Positions 46,931-58,113 of a stretch of 64,000 nucleotides of DNA are shown in pieces; the first letter of the stretch is position 1; each line of letters opens with the position of its first letter. A model generated the notes under the pieces. That model was not told the origin of the DNA. It worked only from the letters and a program-made list of their open reading frames with translations, and did not search any database. The DNA lies in NCBI GenBank assembly GCA_050084515.1, contig CM114273.1, positions 5,952,001 to 6,016,000 of the forward strand, written 5' to 3'. This DNA comes from Blasia pusilla. Taxonomy: Eukaryota > Marchantiophyta > Marchantiopsida > Blasiales. A program made the translations under genes and the position numbers.

Positions 46931-48383
46931 GATGTGAGGTAAATTTTTTTTCTATTCCAAAAAGAGAGACTTTTATTTCTTTCTCATACTATCTTGAGAC
47001 CTATGTTTTCTACTTGTAATTTCTAACCTCCTCTTGATTTACTTATTGCACAACATGCTACAATCTTCTTTTTCTTCCTCCCTACCATGATTACAAAAAA
47101 ACGGACAAGTCTGTCCCTAAGATGGAGATAGACGGACAAGTTTGGACATGTCCACAAATATAGATTAGAAGAAATGGGCCACCCAATTATAATCCATGAT
47201 GGAAAGTAGGGCAAGGCCGAGTGGGGCAATAAGGGGGAAGAGAGTGGGGATGGAGGGAGAAGGAAATAGGAATGTACAGAACATGTTGGCAAGTGGGAGG
47301 AATAAAAAACAAGGGGGAGATGGGGCCCATATTGACAAATCTTATCATAGGGCGGACGTTAGTCCACAGACATGAACATGTCCTCTACCACAAACTTTGT
47401 CCACATGCAACCTTTCTCATGATACTTCCATGATTGATAGTTTATTACTAGAAGTGCATTATCACTTGCAAGATTAAGAGAAGGTACTAGATAATTTTCT
47501 AGAAATTTCACAAGCTTACTTCCAAATCTTCCATTTAAATTTATATTTAGAACAATAAGAACTAATCTATAGAGGAATCATAAGAATGATCAATAATATG
47601 AGAAACATAATTGAATGAACAATAACGTGATATTTGGGATGCCATATATGATCAACTCGATAAAATATGCCAAAATGTTGCACCATCTCCATCCATGTTT
47701 TTCTTTGATGGTCCTTGTTGAGCATGAAAGACACTTCTTGATAATCTTCCCCTTGCATGTGTGAGAAGTGCAAGCAATATAGCTTTAGTTTTTGCATCAT
47801 CAATGATAGTTGCTTTATTATACCAAAGATGGGTGATACATTCAAGATTTCCACCAATATTCTCAAGAGCTCTGCTTCAAGTAAGTATTACTTAACTCTA
47901 TAAATGGTAAGTATCTTGTTTGTTTAAGTTTCATAAGCTCGTACCTTTGAAATGATAAAAAATAGATTTTAATTCATTTTTTGTATGATTTATATTTGAA
48001 CTATCAATAGTGATACAATATGCTTAATTCAAAGTGCAAGCCTTCTAATTTAGGATGTGGTGCCTATCACTCACCGTCATACATTTAAGGTAGTGAATAG
48101 TACACGAGATAATACAAAATTACGAATCTTTCAGATATAAATTAAAGTGGCCTGGTTTGTTCGGGCACTCACATACTCACGATAGAGCTTTAATAGAACC
48201 TTGACATAGAGACAACTCGACATGCGCAAAGACGCTACAATTACGGCTTCTCAACTATTTTAATACTTGGGAAACTAGGGTTTTGAAGTATTTTCCCCGT
48301 CTATATTAATAGAACTATTTACCTATTGCATCACAATACCTCGCAATCTGATGTAATGCAGGGTTAGGTTAATCTAATAACGC
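46931..48383. other. Intergenic DNA with a MITE-like fragment
   Basis: About 47090-47410 shares GGACAAGT...GGACATGTCC interior motifs and a right end GCAACCTTT with the hAT MITE family. Possible imperfect flanking repeats are ACCATGAT and CTCATGAT. The remainder is AT-rich with no gene. Confidence 0.4.
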
Positions 48384-48906
48384 CAAGATTACACAGAAAC
48401 AAACTTGTCCATCCATAGGATGGACATGCCTCATGGATCCCCTACCCATGTATGTTTGGTACTTAATTATGTCATCCGTGTGAGCTCGAGACACAAATAT
48501 GGATGCGGACTTGGATTAAGGGAGGTGTGCAAGGATCCAATTGGTGTGAAGGGTACGAACCCTGGCCTGGCCCGCATAAAAACCATAGGGCCTGCATCGG
48601 TCCGCGTAGGTGCCCAGCATGGGCCAACCACAGACCTTGTGTGGGCCATTGCATGCCACATGCGGCCTTTCCCAAAAAGGCGTGGGCTCCATGCAGGCTA
48701 TAAAATGGATATGAAGAGGGGTTGACGTGTCATTGGATTGGGTATGGGCTGGCTGAGCTTGGGTCTATCATTGGATTGGGTTGCGGGCTTGACTTTAGGC
48801 TAAGGGAGCTCAGGTTCGAACAAATATTTTTGTCTTAGGGATGAACACAAGTATGCAGACAAGGAATATGTCTATAGACAAAAGAATTTCTCTGTGTGCA
48901 ACCTTG
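48384..48906. mobile_element. Non-autonomous hAT-type MITE, 523 bp
   Basis: Left end CAAGATTACACAGA and right end TCTGTGTGCAACCTTG are inverted copies with a few mismatches. An 8-bp target duplication with one mismatch flanks it: aataacgc (48376-48383) and aataatgc (48907-48914). The interior is GC-rich and contains no transposase. End sequence and interior GGACATG motifs link it to the element at 6722-7194. Confidence 0.75.
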
Positions 48907-48914
48907 AATAATGC

Positions 48915-50290
48915 TACTGCATAAACCACATACACCATTTTACTTTAACTCCTCTCGCGTGTAAGTTGAAGCCATGATTCTAGGATTCTCCTCATATAAG
49001 GGAGTCGGTTAAATTAATGGTGAACAATGAGAAATGGATGTTGAGAATCCAACATACCTTACTAAATATTATGCATAATGTCTTTCATAACATAAGGAAA
49101 CTACCATTTTGTGATAAATCATACTAATTGGCAGTAATTTTCTAAAAGTTTAACATGTTTTCTCTCATAGGAACTGACCTAAAATTATCCTGGAAAGTTA
49201 TGGTGAATCTTGCAAAATTGCCATTGCTAGGCGATTTTTAGGGTTAAATTGTTCAAACCCTAAACCAGTCGCCGTCATAGTCACCGTCAACGGTCCGCCA
49301 TCAATGGTCAACTATCATCGACAACGGTCCATGGTCACCATCAACGGTCAACCGTCACCGTTAACGATCCACCATCCACTGCCAGCCGCCGTTGTCACAT
49401 GGCGTTGCTCACAACCGTGTTGGCCGTTGTCCACCCTTTGACTGCCATTGCCACCATGATGGAGTGGAGGGTCTTCAACGACCACCGTTGATTCTATGAC
49501 TTGCGCTGCCACCACGTACTTTGGTTTGGCCGCCACCGTAATCGTAGTTTCGTCTTGAACCAATGATGGCAGGTGACCTCGGGTTATGGTGTTTGAGATT
49601 TTATTTCATGCTGCTATGTTGTGATTGGTAGCCGCTTGACGACGATCGAGTACCGTGCCGTGACGCCCATAGCCGCAATGAACCGCCGATTACCGCGGCG
49701 TGCCGCTCGTGGTGGCACCGCACTATCTCGATCGCGGAGCGGCTTCTTCACTAAGGATCAGAGTATCTCAATTTCAAATTGAGGAGGGTATGCCTCGAGT
49801 GCCGCATCCCATTCCCGAGTGTCGTGCGGTTCAATGCCGCCAATCCGACCGGACCACTAGACTTGCACCGCACACCGAGGAGGTTTGAGCAACGTCAGTA
49901 CGAGAGGAGTACGACTTGCTGATTGGAGGATTTGTCTTCACGACGGAGTTAGGATCGAGATTTGCAGTTTCCAAGGAGCGACATCGACATTATTGTCATG
50001 TTACCTATTATGGTCTCTTACCCTGCACGTGTGAGGGATTTCCGAGTATTGGGAAGTTAATTGGGATATTCGGTTTCGTGATGATGCTGAGAGCATTGAT
50101 GATGTATGGATTTAGGGGACGTAGACCTGTGTGGGATGTCTAGAGTTGAGGATGGTTTGTCGATGATACGTTAGATCAATTGATTTTCCGGACCGCGCCG
50201 CTTGTTGCCGCACAACACACGTCTCAATGAGAGAGTGTAGATAGAGTGCCGCATGTTTAGTTTTAGTGATTGAGGGATTACTTGCGAAAT
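48915..50290. other. Spacer before element 2, with a possible SWIM-like remnant
   Basis: 49.26-49.55 kb is rich in CACCGTCAACGGTC-like simple repeats. An open frame at about 49898-50143 (+) has no clear start. It contains ...HYCHVTYYG..PCTCEGF..IG followed by FVMMLRAL, which resembles the first half of a SWIM zinc finger (CxC) with the second CxH pair lost. No 5' LTR of element 2 was found here. Confidence 0.35.
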
Positions 50291-50299
50291 TGAGAGTGA

Positions 50300-51066
50300 T
50301 TGTGTGAGAAGGGCACGAGGGCCATCACGGAATCCTTTCGAGATTTTGAGAGGCGAGGTAGTGGATCTGAGAGTAGCTCTAGAGGGTTTATCCCAAGTGG
50401 TGCGAGGTTTCGAGGATCTCCACATGAGAGATCACCTCGATCTCCTTATGTGTCGTCTTCAGATGAGGGGGAGCATGTAGAGGAGTGTGTTAGTGATCCA
50501 CCATACATATTGAGTGGTCCTACCAGTTGGGCGTACGAGATGGACCACCGAGGTAGAGGACCGTGTAGGTTTTCGGATGCTGTAGGCACTATAGAGCTAC
50601 ACGACTTCATTGTGGATTTAAGGAATTGGTGTGACTCACAATGGGCTAGGAACTCTAGAGAGTTCAACACGTTTATAGCATGGAACGGTATGTTCCAGAA
50701 TTTAGAGGGGACATCCATGAACGATTACCATGAGTTCTCCCACAGATATGCCCAGGAGATTGAGGCATGACGACTCTACTGTGATCCACACTATGTGTCA
50801 TGAACGGAGCCGTTCCGAGATGAGGAGGATAAGTCAAAAGAGGCTACTTCCTCTTCCATTAGTGATGTTTTAGGAGGGGTCACTCGCACTGGAGTAATTG
50901 CACCGTCTAGTCTGGTTCGTCCTAGGTTCAGCCCTGTGGTTGAGTTCTTCGCTCATTTGAGGGCTAGCTACCACAGTTCCTTGAGAGTTGGTGATGTTTT
51001 TGGTGTGTGGAGGTACAGAGGGCGATGGGAGGAGCCAGTGCGACGACTTCTATTGGTGATGCTTAG
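50300..51066 (+). pseudogene. Gag of element 2 (internally deleted)
   Basis: The N-terminal Gag matches element 1 (AVGTIELHDF, FIAWNGMFQNLEG, DYHEFSHRYAQEIEA). A TGA at 50768-50770 falls where element 1 has TGG (Trp), and another follows at about 50801. After SPVVEFF near 50943 the similarity jumps, around 51000-51075, to sequence that in element 1 lies more than 1 kb further on. The rest of capsid, both zinc knuckles and the RGG tail are therefore missing. Confidence 0.8.
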
Positions 51067-51978
51067 GAGGAGCATGTGTCGAGCTCGTTGTTGGGGGCGG
51101 CCACCGTTGTGTACCGTGCTCTTTTATTTTCTGCTTCCGATGTTATGACCTTGGGAGGTACGCCCGTCGACATTTTTTGGCTGGCCGCTACGCTATGTGA
51201 GCGTGGAGTTGGAGTTCCTGCAGCATGTTCAAAGGTGATTGCAGAGGAGGTGATGGACGTGCCCTTGGAGCTGATGTTCGGGCCGTCCACATCAGATTCA
51301 TGGCAAGATGCAGCTGCAAGGATGGCGGAGATGCCCGTTAGACCAGCGATAGAGTGTGCCATGGCTTCTCATGATGTTGTTTTTCTGGATAACTGGGGAG
51401 AGGTCTTCTAGTTGGTGAGTCCAAGAGATAGAGCTTTTAGTCCGCAGCGCGTCTTGTTGGATTCAAGAGCGCAACCCTTGATGTTGGGGAATGCGTCATT
51501 CATAGGATTGGGCTTGATGAGAGCCGATGTAGAGCGTTGTCCATTCCAAATAGAGACATCCTTCAATGGAACGAGTACCACACAATATATCACCCGACAA
51601 GAGATCGTGGTGAGGATTCGCGCGGGATCTCCTACAGATGAGTCTGTGGTGCAAGCCAAGACGATAGTGACCGATGTAGAATCCTATGACGTCTTGGTTG
51701 ATGGAGGAGTGTTATATCCGATGGGATTTTCCTTGGATTACTGGGAGGAGTCAGTGTCCTACAAACCAGGATGGCAGTCAGGTGATGGGCCTCTTAGCTC
51801 ATTACCTGTTCGATTAATATATGCAGTGATCGAGCGACGGCCAGGAGAGATGGAGAACTTAGCAGCATTTAGTAGTGCTATCACTTGGCCTAGAGATTTG
51901 ATTGAGGGATATGTCCATGCAGAGGATACTCCTGTTCGTGACATTTCTGTGGAGAGGAGTATCATGGTAGCCGCTTAA
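51067..51978 (+). pseudogene. Aspartic protease region of element 2
   Basis: LLDSRAQPLMLG at the active site shows DSG changed to DSR (51460-51468, AGA for GGA), which would inactivate a retropepsin. The downstream YDVLVDGGVLYPMGF and SYKPGWQSGDG match element 1. The frame is open from 51412 to the TAA at 51976-51978. Confidence 0.8.
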
Positions 51979-52121
51979 GTCTATTGAGGAGAGGTGCCGC
52001 TATGGGGCTCGACTGAGGAGCTTCGACGCTTAGCCACTGAGCATATGCAGACCCATGGAGTGAGACGTTTGCACTTGAGTGTGGCAGGTTAGAGGAACCC
52101 CAGGTAGTCAGGAGTGTTGAT

Positions 52122-53099
52122 ATGATCCCTTTGGACAGCACCTCGATTGTGTGGTGCATCCCAGAGAAGGGTATTCGGGTGTTGGATCTCTTTGGAGGGA
52201 TCAACACTAGGTTAGCTATTGTTTTGCAGGTTGGAGTGCTCGTGCAGCAGTACATATATGTGGAGATTGATGATGTTGCGAGGCGCGCTTCACTTTACCA
52301 TGTGGTGCAGTTACGCCTCCGTTTTCCCGACTTGTTATCTGCGTCCGCCATTTAGGGTTACGAGAGTTCCCTACCAAGGGACATTTCATTGTTGGGGGCG
52401 CATGACTTGGAGCGGGTAGGGACCATAGACTTAGTCATTGCTGGTTGGCCGTGTAAGGGCCAATCGAGTGTTGGACGAGGTAGCGGGTTAGTTGACACTC
52501 GGTCCAAGTTATTTTACGAGATGATGCGGATCTTGCAACATTTACATGAGCATCAACCTCGTTCTCCAACATATATTTTGGAGAATGTACCAATTTTGGG
52601 CGATTCGAGGTCCCGCGTGGTGATGAGTGCACATCAGGTGCGTGCATGGATCAGCCCGATAGTGTTGTCAGATGTGGCAAGTGTAGGTTCTAGAGCACAT
52701 TGCCTGCGTCTTTGGTGGACCAACTTGGTACCACATAAGGTGTTGTGGAGGGCTTATGCGAGAGTGGAGCGTCCCTCCGATTTGTTGGCGGATTCTACAT
52801 TTGATCCGTGCCGTCGATCACAGGCAGTGAGGTACGATGATCAACCGCCGATGACTGTGGTCAATAGGATTGGCATGCCACGAGCAGCCTTTCCCACATT
52901 GGTGAGTTTTCCCGCTTCCTATGCATTCAAGGAGCCCAGACCTGGCTTGGTTTGGGATGACGAGGTACAGAGGTTGGTGGAGCCCAACGTTGATGAGCGA
53001 GAGCGAGCGATGGGGTTCCCCATAGGAGTGACGACAGTACTATCAGTATTAGAGACATCACGACGTCATGTCTTGGGTCAGGCGATGGACTTGAACTAA
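52122..53099 (+). pseudogene. C5-cytosine DNA methyltransferase domain of element 2
   Basis: This is the best-preserved part of the element: 326 codons from ATG 52122 to TAA 53097-53099, broken by a single TAG at 52353-52355. Motifs are I VLDLFGGINTRLAIVL, II YVEIDD, IV GWPCKGQSSVG with the catalytic Cys codon at 52452-52454, VI ILENVP, VIII SRAHCLRLWWTNL, IX DERERAMGFPIGV and X RRHVLGQAMDLN. The order is linear, and the ERAMGFP and RAH..WTNL blocks point to a DNMT3-like enzyme. Substrate context cannot be read from the sequence. It is preceded by protease and followed by RT. The PCxxS core and ENV are intact, so the fold could be catalytic if the single stop were absent in a sister copy. Confidence 0.9.
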
Positions 53100-55550
53100 T
53101 TGACATGGTTTTTTTGAGCTTAGGCCTAGTTGAGCAACGTTGTTTGAGGATGCAATAGATCACAAAAGCTGCATTGGTGAGCTCCATGCCTACCAAGATG
53201 ATTAAGGCAGTGGATGGGGGCAAGACTTGAGGAGATCGATACACCAGGGATGATTGGGAGAGAAACCCTTGGACATCCTGGGATGTTTTGCAAGTACGCC
53301 AGGAGATGGTAGCCACAACATCAAGCGTGGTTGTGGGTACTTCAAATGGAGATCCAATTTTGCAGTTGGTTGTAGGGGAGCATTCGAGTTTTGTTTTCCG
53401 AGACGGGGTTGCACCATAGCAACCACCGACACCCGCGTCAGAGATTCCTATCGTAGTCACAATGGAGACTTTGGAGCCATATATAGGCCCTAAGTTGATT
53501 GGAGGAGAGCGGTGCCTGATACACCAGTTCCTTAGGAGTTATACGAGATGTTTTGCATTTAGTATGCAATATTTGGGTACGCTGAAGGGTCCATGAATCC
53601 GCATTGAGTTTTCGAGTGACACATCGATCTTTCGACGACCCTGCAAGTACAGTGACATGGAGAGGACTCTGATTCAGATTGGTTGGCACAGGACTAGCGG
53701 AGATGTAGCATGGAGAATATGCATCTGCCACTATCATGCCCGCCAAGAAGGATCTGCATGGCAAATGGATGGATAGACGAATGTGTGGAGATTACCGACC
53801 TTTCAATCGGCAGACAAAGTCGGATAGGTATGCCATGCCCACTCATGAGGAGATCTCCGATGTTATTGGGCATGCAAAGGTCTTCAGTTCGTTAGATCTT
53901 CCAGCCGGATATCATCAACTGCCTATCAGATTGGAGGACAAGCAGAAGACGGTATTTTGGGGCATCGATCCTCATGGGAAGGATTGCTTGTACTAGTGGC
54001 GGTTCTTACCATTTGGGTTAAAGAACGCCCCGGCTGAGTTGGAGAGAGTCATGGATAGGATCTTGGTAGGTCTAGATTTTGCTAGGTGTTATATTGATGA
54101 TATAGTAGTCTTTAGCACCACGGTTGAGGAGCATGAGCGACATCTAAATGAGGTATTTTGACGATTGCAGTAACATGGGCTGAAGCTACATCATGGCAAG
54201 TGCAAGTTCTTATATGACCAGATTGAGTACCTAGGTCGTACAATATACCTAGGGGGCCTTGGTGTGCAGTCAGACGAAGGTAGAGGCTATTTCACGCATT
54301 CTACGTGTCACGTCTCTTAGGATAGATCGGTGAGATCTAGTAGAGAGCCTTTGTGAGTAGCGGAGGACATGCTCAATAGGTTGAGGATGACTTTCTGAGG
54401 CCTCGAGAAACTAGAGAGAGGAGGTTTCCCCTTCATTTCGGCTCATTTGGAGCCATATTGAGGAATTTAATTTTTTAGGTAAGTACCATTTTGAGTATGT
54501 GATCAAATTTCTATTTTTGGTAAGTGGATCTTGACCTCCTATATCAGGTCAAGAGCCAAGGAGGTAACTTGGGAGCATAGGTTACCATGGAAAGAGTTTG
54601 GGAGAGGGGAGGGGTATACTTGAAGGAGAGAGAGAGCTTGAGAGCTCATTCTCTCTTTGTTGAACCTCTTGGCATGAGGTGGCGGAGTTATGGTCTTGCT
54701 TGACTTGTGTGTGTAACCCAAGCCTCTCATTAGGAGAATGGGTTTGGTTTGACATTGAGAGAGACATGTGAGAGTGCACACATGTGAGAACTATAATGTT
54801 GTGAGAGAGATTTGATCTTATTTTATTGGAGATATTTTGGTACTTCTTGTCTCGTTGTTTGGATGCCATGAGTTAGCATGGGATCGTGTGTGTTTGTGTG
54901 TGTGTTTGGTAATAGCAATGTATGTTGTGTAGCGATGTGTATGCGCACGATACACGCCCTACAGATGTGAGTCAAGTTCGTGCATTCATGGGATTGACGA
55001 ACTTCTATCGACGGTACGTCAAGGGTTTTAGCTCGATTGCAAAGCCGCTGACCTTGCTTACCAAGATGGATCAAGAGTGGCACTGGATGATGAGCAAGAG
55101 AGAGTATTTCAGCTGCTCAAGGATAGATTGACATCCGCGCCCATATTGAGATGACCGATCAAAGGGCGTCCTTTGCAGTTGCATACCGATTGGAGCATGT
55201 TGGGGCTTGGAGTCGTGCTCACCCAACATGACGATGATGGTAGAGAGTTCGTGGTGGCTTACGCTAGTCGCTTGAACAACGTTGCAGAGGCGAAGTATAG
55301 CTCCTATGAGGATGAGTGCTTGGATCCTGGGTGGGCTATCGCACATTTCAGATGTTATCTATTCGACAATCCCTTTACCATCATTACTGATCATCAGCCA
55401 CTTAAGTGGTTGATGGAGTCAGACAAGCTTACAAGAAAGCTTGCGAGGCGGGCTCTTTTGTTGCAGGAGTATGACTTCTAGGTGGTGCATAGATCTAGGA
55501 CGCTCAACTAGGATGTAGATGGTTTGAGCCATAATGCATGCCCGAGTCAG
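53100..55550 (+). pseudogene. Reverse transcriptase and RNase H of element 2, split by a solo LTR
   Basis: RT blocks are RRMCGDYRPFNRQ, SSLDLPAGYHQLPI, LPFGLKNAPAE and the catalytic YIDD (54090-54101). The frame breaks near 54280 and is then interrupted at 54305 by a solo LTR, resuming at 54953 with TDVSQVRAFMGLTNFYRRYVKGFS. RNase H shows HTDWSMLGLG, EDECL and TDHQPLKWL; the last block is eroded. Stops include TAG at about 53995, where element 1 has a Gln codon. Confidence 0.9.
54306..54952 (+). repeat. Solo LTR of element 2 type, inside pol
   Basis: These 647 bp begin TGTCACGTCTC and end CGCACGATA, and match the 3' LTR at 57481 onward. They interrupt the RT/RNase H connection. The flanks TACG (54302-54305) and CACG (54953-54956) fit a 4-bp target duplication with one transition. 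The unit gives the LTR extent for this subfamily. Confidence 0.85.
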
Positions 55551-57029
55551 CGAGATGCGATTGGAGCTCGTTGGCAGGGTGAGAGTGATGAGGAGTTGGT
55601 GCTAGGATGGCATGCATCAGCCTGTTTGGACTTGTTGGCTATGGAGAGCCAGATTGTTGAGACTTCTATGGCGAGGTCTGATGGAGAGTCCTTAGATCCA
55701 GAGGCCGGTGAGGAGACGACAGGTGGCCGAGATATTCACGACGATGGAGTGGTCTCGGAGTGCGTACGTACTGGCAGTGTCGCGAGCATAGTGGGTGCTA
55801 GAAAGCGGGATCGGATCCTACAACAAGCTTGACAATATCCGTAGGAGGGGACACATGTGTTGCGAGTGTGGGAGGATGGTAGAGTGCGTGTAGTGTCTTG
55901 TCCTTTGCAGAGAGCACGTTTGGTGCGTCATGCCTACAAGGAGTTGGATCATTTTGGAGTGAAGCGAATGTACAACTTGCTCCAAGTTCAGTATTGGTGG
56001 CGAGGCATGCCGACTGACGTTCAACAATTTGTTGCCAGATGCATGGTGTATGATCGAGTTCGAGCAGCGTTCAATGCTCGGACTCTATAGTTGTATCCAC
56101 TTTTGATCATGGGTTTAGGTTATAGATGGAGTTTGGATTTTGCAAGACCTTTGCCTTTGACGGAGCGCCATAGTCGTTATGTTTTAGTGATGGTCGAGCT
56201 CTTCTCGAAGTGGATAGAGTTGGTTGTCTTTCCTGACAAAGCAAGTGAGGGAGTAGTGTATGCCTTCCTAGAGCAAGTGCTAAGTCATTACGGCGCACTA
56301 GGTGAGGTGTTGACAGACCACGATATAGAGTTTGGCGGGGAGTTTCAAGCCTTGTGTGATCAGGCACTCATCGACCACCGCACTACTTCGCGAGATCATC
56401 GTGAGGCAGATGGACTAGCAGAGCGGGTTGTGCAGACGGTGAAGAGAGGACTACGCAAGTATGGCTTGTAGAGAGGTCACCTAGGAGATTGGGACCTTCA
56501 GTTGTCATGGTTGGCGATGGGATACAGATTCAGGCAAGCATCCTTAGCGTCTTTCTCACCGTACTTGTTGCTTTATGGCCGTGAGCCAGATTCACCTACG
56601 GCCATTCGTCAAGATACTGGTGAGGTGTTGAATCTTGATGACCCTGATGTATGGATGCGAGCATGTTCTGAGAGGGCTCAGTTATTTTGGAGAGTGATGC
56701 CTATGGCGTTTGAGAACTTGGCGATTGCGCAACATCCGGATACGTTGAGGTATGCGACTATTCAGGGAGGTGATTATCGATCTACTATCTGGAGGTTTCA
56801 TCAAGGAGACTATGTCTACTTACAGCAGACGGCACCTACGATCTTGGATGTGACTGCATGGCGCACCATCTTGAGAGTGCGTGAGATTTTGCCATCCGGT
56901 GTTCTCTTATTGGAGGGACGTAATGTTATGGTTTGGAAGGACCATGTGCGTAACTGTGCGCCATGTCATCTTTCGAACATTGACAATACAGTTGATCCGA
57001 GCTTAGTAGTAGTTCCTGCAAGCTTGAGA
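55551..57029 (+). pseudogene. Integrase of element 2
   Basis: HAYKELDHFGV and CMVYDRV represent an HHCC zinc region whose last Cys has become Tyr. The core has SLDFARPLPL, TDHDIEFGGEF (second Asp retained) and EADGLAERVVQTVK (Glu). The C-terminal part reads YVYLQQ, TILRVREILPSG and VWKDHVRN. Stops lie at about 55830, 56088 and 56469. The stretch 56502-57146 is open and runs into the PHD finger. Confidence 0.87.
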
Positions 57030-57170
57030 TGTATGTTGTGTGGTTCCGCCCGTGGTGGAGCCACTATGCTAGTTTGTGATGGATGTTCGAGAGGATGGCA
57101 TATGGCATGTTTGAGGCCATCTCTCACTAGGGTTCCTCGAGGATAATGGATGTGTCCCAAATGTACATAG
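57030..57170 (+). pseudogene. C-terminal PHD finger of element 2 Pol
   Basis: CMLC, MLVCDGC, GWHMAC and a final CPKC give all eight zinc ligands with PHD spacing. A TAA at 57144-57146 lies just before the last Cys pair, so this copy is truncated. Together with element 1 it shows the finger is a fixed part of the family. Confidence 0.87.
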
Positions 57171-57351
57171 CGTAGGTAGTTCTACATTCCGACTTGTATT
57201 TGTAACATGGATGACAAGAAGGCGACTAACGATGGGGCCACATGAGCACCCGACCTTCTTGCTCTTAGCGTCTAAGAGGTATATATCATGATAGGTAGGG
57301 ATAGATGGTTATCTAGAGTTAGAGGGACCTAACCACCAGCTAGGGGAACGA

Positions 57352-57480
57352 TTGGAGATATTTTGGTACTTCTTGTCTCGTTGTTTGGATGCCATGAGTT
57401 AGCATGGGATCGCGCGTGTTTGTGTGTGTGTTCGGTGAGAGTGATGTATAATGTATAGCGATGTGTATGCGTACGATAAT
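57352..57480 (+). repeat. Extra copy of LTR 3' end, element 2
   Basis: The segment begins TTGGAGATATTTTGG directly after the polypurine tract and matches the last part of the solo LTR (54826-54952) and of the 3' LTR. It is the same arrangement as in element 1, although the sequences are unrelated. Confidence 0.88.
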
Positions 57481-58113
57481 TGTCACATATTTTAGGATAT
57501 ATCGGTGAGATCTAGTAGAGCGCCTTTGCAAGTAGTGGAGGACATGCTCAATAGGTCGAGGATGACCTTCTAAGGCCGCGGGAAACCTGAGAGAGCAGAT
57601 TTCCCCTTCGTTTCGGCTCATTTGGTGCCATATTGAGGAACTTGCTATTTTAGGTAAATACCAATTTGAGTATATGATTGACTTTCTATTTTTGGTTAGT
57701 GACCCTTGACCTCCTACATCAGGTCAAGAGCCAAGGAGGTAACTTGGGAGCATAGGTTACCATGGAAAGAGCTTGGGAGAGGGAAGGGGTATACTTGAAG
57801 GAGAGAGAGAGCTTGAGAGCTCATTCTCTCTTTGTTGAACCTCTTGGCATGAGGCGGCGGAGTTATGGTCTTGCTTGACTTGTGTGTGTAACCCAAGCCT
57901 CTTAACAGGAGAATGGGTTTGGTTTGACATTGAGAGAGACATGTGAGAGTGCACACATGTGAGAACTATGGTGTTGTGAGAGATATTGGATCTTATTTTA
58001 TATTGGAGATATTTTGGTACTTCTTGTCTCGTTGTTTGGATGCCATGAGTTAGCATGGGATCGTGTGTGTTTGTGTGTGTGTTCGGTAATAGCGATGTAT
58101 GTTGTATAGCAAT
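57481..58113 (+). repeat. 3' LTR of element 2
   Basis: Begins TGTCACATATTTTAGG and matches the solo LTR in pol over nearly its full length. The last 15-20 bp (…GTATAGCAATC) diverge from the CGATGTGTATGCGCACGATA end, so the terminus is truncated or mutated. Confidence 0.85.

Larger units (their letters stand above)
50291..58113 (+). mobile_element. Ty3/gypsy retrotransposon with DNA methyltransferase and PHD finger (element 2)
   Basis: It is colinear with element 1: Gag N-terminus, protease, methyltransferase, RT, RNase H, integrase, PHD finger, polypurine tract (57342-57351), 3' LTR. It is clearly diverged from element 1 at protein level, with a different LTR sequence, so the two are separate subfamilies. 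From the methyltransferase to the PHD finger most coding pieces share one frame. Defects are loss of the middle of gag with its zinc knuckles, stops, frameshifts, and a solo LTR inside pol (54306-54952). I could not find a 5' LTR, so the left boundary is approximate. Confidence 0.9.

Noticed and set aside
48467-48703. Overlapping open frames on both strands
   Set aside because: They fall inside the GC-rich core of the hAT MITE and have no transposase motif.
49750-49765. Possible tRNA-Met primer-binding site (GGATCAGAG)
   Set aside because: It resembles TGGTATCAGAGC only partly and no LTR lies just upstream.
49890-49915. Match to the 25S rRNA sarcin-ricin loop (AGTACGAGAGGA)
   Set aside because: Only about a dozen bases match and the flanks do not resemble rRNA; most likely chance.
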